Positions 57,752 through 64,000 of a DNA stretch of 64,000 bases are shown in pieces. Each line of letters begins with the position of its first letter. Position 1 is the stretch's first letter. A program made the position numbers and the translations under genes. The stretch lies in assembly GCA_028869185.1 (NCBI GenBank), contig JAGWTA010000005.1, positions 62,001 through 126,000 of the forward strand, given 5' to 3'. The notes beneath the pieces were generated by a model. It searched no databases. It saw only the letters and a list, made by a program, of their open reading frames with translations, and had not been told where the DNA came from. The DNA is from Hyphomicrobiales bacterium (GTDB lineage Bacteria > Pseudomonadota > Alphaproteobacteria > Rhizobiales > Beijerinckiaceae).

Positions 57752-58183
57752 ATGCCGTTGGAAAAACCTTCACGTTTCACCCGTGGAACGATCGTTCTCA
57801 TCATGATCGTTCAGGTCATGCTGGGTCTCGTGTTCGTCATCACACCTCATTCATTTCCAAGCATGATGGGCCTTCCGCCGGCGCCCGGCTGGACGGACTG
57901 GATCTTCGCTCAATTTGGCGCCCGCGCCTTGGGCTTTGCATATGGAATGTTTGTCGCCCTCAGAGACTTGCGTCGGCATGCGCACTGGCTGACGGCCATG
58001 ATCATCGTTCAGGTCATCGATTGGATCGGCACAGCGCTGGCTCTCTATGCTGGCAGCGTGAACCTGGCGCAGGTTTCAACGGCGCCGTTCTTGCCGATCC
58101 TGTTCATCATCGTCTTGGCGCAGGAACTCGCTCGCCAACGCAAGACCGGCCCCGCTAAATCGCAGTCGCGCGGATTCCCGTGA
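57752..58183 (+). CDS. Small integral membrane protein (unknown)
   Basis: A 143-residue protein with about four membrane helices (TIVLIMIVQVMLGLVFVI; then ALGFAYGMFVALRDL; LTAMIIVQVIDWIGTALALY; PFLPILFIIVLAQ). I do not recognise the family with certainty. GGAG lies before ATG 57752. Its stop overlaps the start of the degenerate quinone-oxidoreductase gene (GTGA), so these were once one operon under HxlR control. Confidence 0.7.
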   Translation: MPLEKPSRFTRGTIVLIMIVQVMLGLVFVITPHSFPSMMGLPPAPGWTDWIFAQFGARALGFAYGMFVALRDLRRHAHWLTAMIIVQVIDWIGTALALYAGSVNLAQVSTAPFLPILFIIVLAQELARQRKTGPAKSQSRGFP

Positions 58184-58527
58184 AGGCCGTCTTTTTTATG
58201 AGCCATGGCGGGCCGGATATCTTGCAGTTCGGTGAACTGACGACACCACTCTGGTGCGAACCGGTGAGGGTAGTCTCGCAGTCAATTTTCCCCACGTTCC
58301 GGGCAAGGATTTCACAGGTGTGGTCGCGACTGTCGGTTCCGACTGCAGAGAATTTCAAGTCGGGCGGCGTGTCTGCGGGGTTGCCCGGTTACACAGGACG
58401 GCGCCTATGCCGAGCAGATTGCCGTCTCGCCGCAAGCGCTCGCTGTCTTGCCTGATCAGGTCTCTTTTGTCGAAGGCGCGCATAGCGCGCCCCATCGAAG
58501 GAGCAAGACTGTACTGGAGGTCGTGCG
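58180..58527 (+). pseudogene. Zinc-type alcohol dehydrogenase / NADPH:quinone oxidoreductase remnant
   Basis: Three pieces in three frames match the N-terminal domain of the MDR family. Frame one from GTG 58180 gives KAVFFMSHGGPDILQFGEL. A second frame from about 58254 gives LAVNFPHVPGKDFTGVVATV and CREFQVGRRVCGVA. A third frame from about 58400 gives DGAYAEQIAVSPQALAVLPD and QVSFVEGA. At least two frameshifts and loss of the NADPH-binding half (the coding trace stops at the methyltransferase start) show the gene is dead. Confidence 0.85.
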
Positions 58528-59136
58528 ATGAATGGGGCCGATCTTTTTACTTTCCTGCAGGATGCCGATTTTTATCGCGACATGCATGAAACGGCTGCAC
58601 GGCAGTTGCCTCCGGGAGACGGACGGACTTGGCTCGATGTTGGTTGCGGTCCCGGTGTGCTGGCGCGCATCGCCGCCGCACGCGGCTACAGCGTTCGCGG
58701 TATAGACTGCAGCGAGGCAATGATCGGGGCTGCAAAAAGATTGGCGGCAGAACGTCGAGTCACGGTCGAATTCGAGGTCTCGGACCTGAAACGCGAATTC
58801 GATAGAGGGCGGCGCTACGACGTGGTGTCGGCGTCGTCTCTGCTCGTCGTCCTGCCAAGCCCGAAGGCAGGCCTCGCTCAACTCATGGAACTCGTGAAGC
58901 CATCCGGTATAGTGCTCGTCATCGAGGCAACGGAACGCATGAGCCGGCTGCGAGCGCTGCGTATGATCGCCACGCAGCGGCTGGGATCGCGCTCCTACAT
59001 GCTGCTGGCGTGGTCAATGGGCCGCTCCGGCCGGGCGCTGCCAGACACGATGTTCCCCGAAGAACCAGGCTCGCTCCCAGCTGTGAAGCTGCTCGACGGC
59101 CTCGCGACTGCCCGCATCATGAGGGGGCGACCATGA
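58528..59136 (+). CDS. Class I SAM-dependent methyltransferase
   Basis: A 202-residue methyltransferase. Motif I is WLDVGCGPGVLARIAAARG, followed by VRGIDCSEAMIGAAKRLAAE and DLKREFDRGRRYDVVSASSLL, then LVKPSGIVLVIEATE. The substrate is unknown. It begins right after the quinone-oxidoreductase remnant, and its stop overlaps the dienelactone hydrolase start (ATGA). By context it may detoxify a small aromatic or oxidised compound, but that is inference. Confidence 0.88.
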   Translation: MNGADLFTFLQDADFYRDMHETAARQLPPGDGRTWLDVGCGPGVLARIAAARGYSVRGIDCSEAMIGAAKRLAAERRVTVEFEVSDLKREFDRGRRYDVVSASSLLVVLPSPKAGLAQLMELVKPSGIVLVIEATERMSRLRALRMIATQRLGSRSYMLLAWSMGRSGRALPDTMFPEEPGSLPAVKLLDGLATARIMRGRP

Positions 59137-59867
59137 ACGCGGAAGCTCTGGACGTAGAACGTCAAGAAACGCATTTTCAATGTCCTGATGGCTTCCACAT
59201 GCGAGCGCTCGTGCTGGCGCCGAAGACTGGAGCCGACTTACCTGGCTTGCTGTTCGTTGCAGAGCCATTCGGCCTCAACAACGAGATTCAGCGTGTCGCT
59301 CGCGAGATTGCCAGCAACGGGTATGTAGTAATGCTGCCTGATCTGATGAGTCGCGGCCCGTGGTTCTCTTGCGTTCGAGCGCTGATGGGTGATCTGCGGC
59401 GTGAAAGAGGCCGTGGCGTCGATGATTTGTTGGCGGCAAGAGTCTGGCTCGCAGGGCAGCGAGGAGTCGATCCGTCCAGGATGGCCGTGATCGGCCTGTG
59501 CATGGGCGGCGGCTTCGCGCTCATCCTCTCCAAGACAGGCCTGTTCCAAGTGGCCGCTCCATTCTATGGGCAGACACCGCACTCTCTCGACGGTGCATGC
59601 CCTATCGTCGCCAGCTATGGAGCGCGCGACCGTATCGTTCGAGAGCACGCCGAGCACTTGCGGCAAGAGGTCGAGCGCCTCGACATCCCGCACGACATCA
59701 AGACCTACGAGGGTGCTGGCCACTCCTTCATGACGCGTGCGCCCAACCGCTTAATGGCGGTCATAGGTCCGTTGACGCCAGCGCGCGCCGGCTACGAGCC
59801 GAATGCCGCGAGCGATGCAACTCGCCGCGTCGTGAAGTTTCTCCGTCAGCATCTCGTGTTGAAATGA
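59133..59867 (+). CDS. Dienelactone hydrolase family protein
   Basis: A 244-residue alpha/beta-hydrolase. The nucleophile elbow VIGLCMGGGFALILS carries Cys as in dienelactone hydrolases, the acid is probably in SYGARDRIV, and the His is in YEGAGHSFMT. GLLFVAEPFGLNNEIQRVAR is a typical front. It could hydrolyse a lactone made during aromatic breakdown, or a different ester. It is translationally coupled to the methyltransferase. Confidence 0.9.
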   Translation: MNAEALDVERQETHFQCPDGFHMRALVLAPKTGADLPGLLFVAEPFGLNNEIQRVAREIASNGYVVMLPDLMSRGPWFSCVRALMGDLRRERGRGVDDLLAARVWLAGQRGVDPSRMAVIGLCMGGGFALILSKTGLFQVAAPFYGQTPHSLDGACPIVASYGARDRIVREHAEHLRQEVERLDIPHDIKTYEGAGHSFMTRAPNRLMAVIGPLTPARAGYEPNAASDATRRVVKFLRQHLVLK

Positions 59868-60303
59868 GGCCATCCGAGTTCATCCCGGGCGGCGCCTGTC
59901 GCCAAGTCATCCGGTGTCGGCCGAACAATGGTTGGGCAATTTACGCGCGATTACCATGGAAAAACGATGGCGGGCCATTTGTCCCGAGCAATGAAGGAAG
60001 AAAAAGTTGAATCCAACAGCGCGGATTTAACGCGTCCGCCATTCCCAAAGGGGTGCGCGCGGTGGATCGAGGTTATGCGGAATTGAGAGCTTTTTCTGGC
60101 TTGGATCGAAAAGGAGGAAGCAAAGAGCAAACGCCGCAAAGATGCCGAAAATCATCGGGTGTCGAGAGATAAACGTGTTGCGGCGCGTCGCGACGCTCTA
60201 GCCGCCCAGTGACCATTTGCTTTTTTTCAAGAAGTGTCGGCGGCGGACTCTTTGGCAACCGAGCAGAGGAAGCGCCGGCGATTATGCCGGCGCTTCGGTT
60301 TCG
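59868..60303. other. Intergenic region between the hydrolase and the porin genes
   Basis: 436 bases with no credible gene. It contains short open frames only, and the porin terminator at its right end. Stretches such as GCCGCAAAGATGCCGAAAATC look like decayed coding sequence, but I cannot assign a family. Confidence 0.6.
60269..60296 (-). terminator. Hairpin after the first porin gene
   Basis: An 11-base stem GAAGCGCCGGC (60269-60279) pairs with GCCGGCGCTTC (60286-60296) around a 6-base loop. It lies 7 bases after the porin stop on that strand. No U-run follows, so it may act as an mRNA-stabilising hairpin or a weak terminator. Confidence 0.6.
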
Positions 60304-61845
60304 TCAGAAGCTGCGCACCATGCGCAGGGAACCGCGGAACAGATCGGCCTGTCCCTTGTAGGCAGGCATGCCCGCTGCAATGAGCGCCGCATCCGGAGCC
60401 AGACCGATCGGACGGCTGGTGATGCCGTGCTGATACTCGAATTCGGCGCCGATTTCGAAGGATTTAACCGGCGACCAGATCAGGCCCGTCGCAGCGGTGA
60501 TTTCCTTGTAATTCGTCTGACCGACCCGATAGCCCGGCGAGTTCCACGCCATCGCTCCGGGAATCGGATTGACCGCGTTGTCGCCGTAGCGCACCTGATA
60601 ATAGCTGCCGCTCAGCGTGGAGCTCAGCGTCGGGGTCCAGAAGTGCCGCAGAGCGCCCGTGAAGGCGAAGGCCGACGACTTCGAGCATCCGCCGCTGTAG
60701 GTAAACACGCAATCGCTATCGACTGCGAGGTTCCAGCCGTTGCCGCTCGACACGCGCGCGACGCCGACGCCGTAGTTTGTCGACGTGCCGACGCCGTTCA
60801 CATAGGCAAGGTTATCGCCCGTCACGTAGCCGATAGCGCCGTTGGCGTAGGTCGCCTGTAACCACAACACATCGCCTGGCGACAGCATATCGAGCTTGAA
60901 CTTGACGCCGCCTTGCAAGGCAAAGCCCATGCCGTTCGTATTGGCGATTTCCGCAATACCCGGCGGGACGCCTGTCAGACCGGCGCTATACAAGCCGCCG
61001 CGGACCTGATGCATCGCGCCAGACAATTGCGCAGCGCCCCACGCCTGATCGATGCGCAGATTGGCGACAATGTCGGGGATGCGTGTGCCATTCAGTTGCG
61101 CAGTCGGGACGCCATTGGGGAACATCACGACAGAGCCGATCGGCCCGCGATGCGAAACCGAATCTTCCGCCGACAAGGTCGCCGAGAGGCCGCCGCCAAA
61201 CGCTGCGGTGTAGGACAGCGCGTCGACCGTCTGATTGGAGCCGCGCAACAGAGTAAATCCAACCGAGTCCGCGTAGAAATCAAACATCGACTGGATACGG
61301 CCCATCGTGAGGCCAGCAAACTGAATGAAGCCTTTGTCGAGCGTCGTCGTGTCGCGCGCAGCAAACGGCGTGCCGCCCCACAGCGGCGCCATGCCCGCCT
61401 GCGGCAACGGGAAGCCGCCCGTTGCAAAAACCTGGCCGGAACCGAAGACGCTGTCGACGCGCACAAAGGTGCGCAGCGTGCCCCACTGAGTCATCGTGCG
61501 CGCATCCGCCTCGATGCGGCCGACCGCCAGCATGCTGGTCGCATCGCGCAGATCCCCGAGCACGGGCGCAACAGGCAGCGCGCTGCCAAGACCCATGGCC
61601 GACGGCGTATAGCCCGCCCACACCGATGTCGGCGTGTTGGAAATCGCCGTCGCGGCGAGCACCGCCCCGCCAATGCGCAGGCATGTATCAGTGCCCGGAA
61701 TATAGAAGAAGCGATCGCCATAAGCATCGCAGACTTTCACATAATTGACCGGCGCAGCCTTGCGCGTCGGCAGATCGGCGGCGCGAGCGCTGCTGACAAC
61801 CGAGAGCGCTGCTGCTGAGGCCAGCAGAACGTGTCTCATTTTCAT
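60304..61845 (-). CDS. Outer-membrane porin (alphaproteobacterial Porin_2 type)
   Basis: A 513-residue beta-barrel porin. The signal peptide (VLLASAAALSVVSSARA) is followed by the typical ADLPTRKAAPVNYVKVCDAYG start and YIPGTDTCLRIGG, which contains the two conserved Cys residues. The remainder is rich in alternating Gly/aromatic segments and ends LRMVRSF, with the C-terminal Phe needed for outer-membrane assembly. Family member lengths are often 350-450, so this is a long one with big loops. It follows a second porin of another type on the same strand. Confidence 0.92.
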   Translation of the reverse strand: MKMRHVLLASAAALSVVSSARAADLPTRKAAPVNYVKVCDAYGDRFFYIPGTDTCLRIGGAVLAATAISNTPTSVWAGYTPSAMGLGSALPVAPVLGDLRDATSMLAVGRIEADARTMTQWGTLRTFVRVDSVFGSGQVFATGGFPLPQAGMAPLWGGTPFAARDTTTLDKGFIQFAGLTMGRIQSMFDFYADSVGFTLLRGSNQTVDALSYTAAFGGGLSATLSAEDSVSHRGPIGSVVMFPNGVPTAQLNGTRIPDIVANLRIDQAWGAAQLSGAMHQVRGGLYSAGLTGVPPGIAEIANTNGMGFALQGGVKFKLDMLSPGDVLWLQATYANGAIGYVTGDNLAYVNGVGTSTNYGVGVARVSSGNGWNLAVDSDCVFTYSGGCSKSSAFAFTGALRHFWTPTLSSTLSGSYYQVRYGDNAVNPIPGAMAWNSPGYRVGQTNYKEITAATGLIWSPVKSFEIGAEFEYQHGITSRPIGLAPDAALIAAGMPAYKGQADLFRGSLRMVRSF

Positions 61846-61934
61846 CGAGGTCTCCCTTGCGGTTGTGTCATGCGCCGCGGCGCATAACGACGAAAACCAA
61901 CCGCGGACGAGCCGCGATTGGCCAACGTTTCTGA

Positions 61935-63524
61935 TTAGAATTGGTAGCGAACGCCGAGCGTCGGATTGTAGTTGTAGGTGTGCAGATATCCGGACGCGAG
62001 GCCGTTCGACACCTTCGAGTACATCATGCCGGCGTAAACATCGAAGCGCTTCGTGAAGCGATAATCCGCATAGAGCGAAACCGCATCCAGCGTTCCGGCG
62101 CAGGTTCCGGCTGCATAGGTGCCCGCGCAGCCTGTCGTCGGCATCGATGCTTTATTGAAGGGCGTATAATACGCGCCCTGGATGTAATGGTAGTAGGACA
62201 GCGTTACATCGAATTGCGGATTGAACGCGTATTTTGCGCCAGCCCACATGATCTGCAACGACTTGCCTTGTGTGTAGGCGTTGTTGTTCATGTAGCTGAG
62301 CGTGTAGCCGCCGATCGTGGTGTAACCCGCGCCGAGGGGATTGCCCGGGTTCGAGTAGCGGATGTTTTCGTACCCCCCGAAGAATTGAAACTGGTTGAAG
62401 GTGTAACGCGCACCCAACATGAACGCGCGATTGTCGGATGCAATGCCGGCCAACGTGTTGTATGTGCCGATGGGCGTGCCATAGAACGACATCGCCGTAT
62501 AGGTCGGCGCGCCGGCCACAGTGACGCCATTCAACTGGGCGAGCGAAAGCGGCGCAGCTGCAACAGCGCCATTGATGCGGCTGTAGACCGCATCCATAGC
62601 GAAGCCCATATATTCGAAGCCCAGGTTTAACTGATAGGCGTCGTGCGGATCGGTCATGCCGTTCGATCCGAATTTATACATCGCCGCCGCATGCAAGGGG
62701 CCGTAAGCGAAGCGATATTTGATTGTATTGTCGAGCCGAGCGTCTTCTGTGTAACCAGCGCCCGCCGCAACGCCGGAGAAGCCGAGCGGCGAGAAATCAA
62801 GCGCGGCGCCGGTCGGATCGTAGCCGATGATGGTGTCGAGCGTCAGCGTGTTCTGACGGCCGAAGGTGAGTGTGCCGAAAACCGGCGAAGAAAGACCTGC
62901 GTAGTAAAGCGTGTTGAGCGGCTGTCCCGCGCGGCTCGAATCGCCGTTCGTGTTCTGATAGTAGAGCGGCAGGCCGTTGTTCTTCACCATCGAACCGAGA
63001 CCATCGACGATCTGGCCAGACATCGGATTGAACGCCGTATTGATGTTGAAGACGCCAGACAGACCCGACATGATCGGGATGTCGCCCTTCAGGCCGATAT
63101 TCGAAAACGACAGACCGTTCGGCGCCGTCGTGAAACGAGGATTGCCGCTCGCCTTCGTGATCAGCGAATTGGACCACCCTGCGTAGGGGTTGGGCGCGTT
63201 GCCATGCGCGAGATAGGACACGCCGGCGTCAAGCGCGCCGTATAACGTAATGCCGTGCCAGGTGATGGGACCATCGTCGGTAAGAAATTCGAGCGGCCCC
63301 TTATGAATCGGACCGGCCATGATCGGCGCCGGCTCGCGGCGTGCGGCGCTGCGTTCTTCAGCGACGCGCTGGCGGCGCTCGATCCGTTTCAGCTTTTGCT
63401 CAAGCGCGTGATTGTGTTTGCGCAGCGCCCGCGTTTCTTTCTTGAGTTCGGACACTTCGCCGGCATGGGCCGCAACTACCGTTGCGCCGGCCAATACGGC
63501 CGCGGCCGCCAATTTCAACTTCAT
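61935..63524 (-). CDS. Outer-membrane porin with N-terminal coiled coil (Gram-negative porin type)
   Basis: A 529-residue beta-barrel of the general porin type. A signal peptide (LKLAAAAVLAGATVVAAHAG) is followed by a short coiled coil (SELKKETRALRKHNHALEQ) that may anchor the protein to peptidoglycan or form trimers. The barrel begins ITLYGALDAGVSYLAHG, then FSNIGLKGDIPI. The final segment NPTLGVRYQF has a C-terminal Phe. It has a GGAG ribosome site before ATG 63524. The start was chosen because the longer upstream frame adds Arg-rich shadow. Confidence 0.92.
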   Translation of the reverse strand: MKLKLAAAAVLAGATVVAAHAGEVSELKKETRALRKHNHALEQKLKRIERRQRVAEERSAARREPAPIMAGPIHKGPLEFLTDDGPITWHGITLYGALDAGVSYLAHGNAPNPYAGWSNSLITKASGNPRFTTAPNGLSFSNIGLKGDIPIMSGLSGVFNINTAFNPMSGQIVDGLGSMVKNNGLPLYYQNTNGDSSRAGQPLNTLYYAGLSSPVFGTLTFGRQNTLTLDTIIGYDPTGAALDFSPLGFSGVAAGAGYTEDARLDNTIKYRFAYGPLHAAAMYKFGSNGMTDPHDAYQLNLGFEYMGFAMDAVYSRINGAVAAAPLSLAQLNGVTVAGAPTYTAMSFYGTPIGTYNTLAGIASDNRAFMLGARYTFNQFQFFGGYENIRYSNPGNPLGAGYTTIGGYTLSYMNNNAYTQGKSLQIMWAGAKYAFNPQFDVTLSYYHYIQGAYYTPFNKASMPTTGCAGTYAAGTCAGTLDAVSLYADYRFTKRFDVYAGMMYSKVSNGLASGYLHTYNYNPTLGVRYQF

Positions 63525-63785
63525 TGCTCGCTCCGCTGATTTCGCGCCCTCCAGGCGGCGGGGTTTCTGCGGAACCAGATCGCGGCTGGTGAATAAGCGT
63601 GTGGCTGGCGACCGGTTCCAAGGACGCGTTGACGCCCTCCTCGCCATCTATTCGCCACGATCCCTACGCCCTCAATTAAATATAAATTTAATCGACGCCT
63701 ATTTTATTGTTTTGATTGCGTTATTTTTAACACACTTATGTAAAGACGCCACGCTTTCGATGTATATTGATGTAATACTAAATAT

Positions 63786-63815
63786 AAAAAGCGCCCCGTG
63801 TCTCACACGGGGCGC
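63786..63815 (-). terminator. Rho-independent terminator for the gene at the right edge
   Basis: On the minus strand GCGCCCCGTG pairs with CACGGGGCGC (63815-63806 and 63800-63791, loop TGAGA) and is followed by TTTTT. It lies 36 bases after the stop at 63851. The 260 bases between this hairpin and the start of the second porin are AT-rich, hold no gene and probably contain the porin promoter. Confidence 0.9.
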
Positions 63816-63850
63816 CTTTATGTTGGAGCCTTATTTGCAGGGAACGCGAA

Positions 63851-64000
63851 TTACGGCGCGCTATTGGGATTGCCTTCGGGACGGAAAGGACTCGCCCCCA
63901 TGCCCATCCGCCCGGCCGAGCCCGAATAACCATATTGCGCGTGAACGCAATTGATATCGCAAGCAGCGCTCGTGACATCGGAATTCATGCCTGTCGTCAT
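63851..64000 (-). CDS. C-terminal end of an unidentified gene (window edge)
   Basis: The minus strand is open from the window edge to TAA at 63853-63851. It reads MTTGMNSDVTSAACDINCVH, then a Gly/Ser/Met-rich end SGSAGRMGMGASPFRPEG finishing NPNSAP. An ATG coincides with the last base of the window, so it may be a 49-residue protein or the end of a longer one. There is no recognisable family. A terminator follows. Confidence 0.5.
   Translation of the reverse strand: MTTGMNSDVTSAACDINCVHAQYGYSGSAGRMGMGASPFRPEGNPNSAP

Overview
The window is high-GC chromosomal DNA from an alphaproteobacterium, most likely of the order Hyphomicrobiales (Rhizobiales) and perhaps near Methylocystis, Methylosinus or Beijerinckiaceae. 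This rests on overall gene content (aerobic cobaltochelatase genes cobS and cobT, a Porin_2-type porin, the EnvC/CtpA/polysaccharide deacetylase-like/RppH block, a globin-coupled chemoreceptor). The genus is inference. Most genes are core and tightly packed, with many 4-base ATGA, GTGA or TTGA overlaps.

Layout. 1-5.6 kb: ftsX (cut by the window edge) and ftsE, an FtsE-linked membrane protein, an HNH nuclease, an L,D-transpeptidase, an atypical response regulator / cNMP-binding / exonuclease III operon, DUF167, YggT and tRNA-Ala(CGC). 5.7-13.2 kb: a globin-coupled chemoreceptor, then rsfS-rlmH-envC-like-ctpA, a divergent polysaccharide deacetylase and rppH. 13.2-20.3 kb: amino-acid synthesis, with tyrA-hisC-chorismate mutase on the minus strand, metX-metW on the plus strand, and ilvD. 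20.5-29.1 kb: clpB, then cobT and cobS-DnaJ on the minus strand, separated by a plus-strand block with a secreted protein, a sorbosone-type dehydrogenase and a cytochrome c. 29.3-46.0 kb: bolA, envelope enzymes (L,D-transpeptidase, D,D-carboxypeptidase), a thiolase, a CobW GTPase, thpR, a BI-1 protein, a lipase-like hydrolase, rlmN-lolA, ftsK, amt, a Trm112-like protein, a LON-domain protein, a thioredoxin-TPR protein and tRNA-Gly(GCC).

46.0-57.0 kb is the most interesting part: a type I-E CRISPR-Cas island that looks integrated at tRNA-Gly. The last 17 bases of the tRNA gene (46023-46039) recur exactly at 57028-57044, where they are followed by a hairpin terminator that plausibly once followed the tRNA. 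A frameshifted fragment resembling an integrase N-terminus lies just inside the left end. The cas operon (cas3, cse1, cse2, cas7e, cas5e, cas6e, cas1) runs leftward into an array of 28 repeats and 27 spacers, every unit exactly 61 bp. There is no cas2 and no leader: the cas1 reading frame passes straight into the first repeat without a stop and continues about 140 codons into the array. The effector genes look intact, so the island should be able to interfere, but adaptation is probably crippled. crRNA may be made from the cas operon transcript itself.

57.3-59.9 kb: an accessory cluster with an HxlR regulator, a small membrane protein, a frameshifted quinone-oxidoreductase remnant, a methyltransferase and a dienelactone hydrolase. 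60.3-63.5 kb: two outer-membrane porins of different families. The right edge holds the end of one more minus-strand gene and its terminator.
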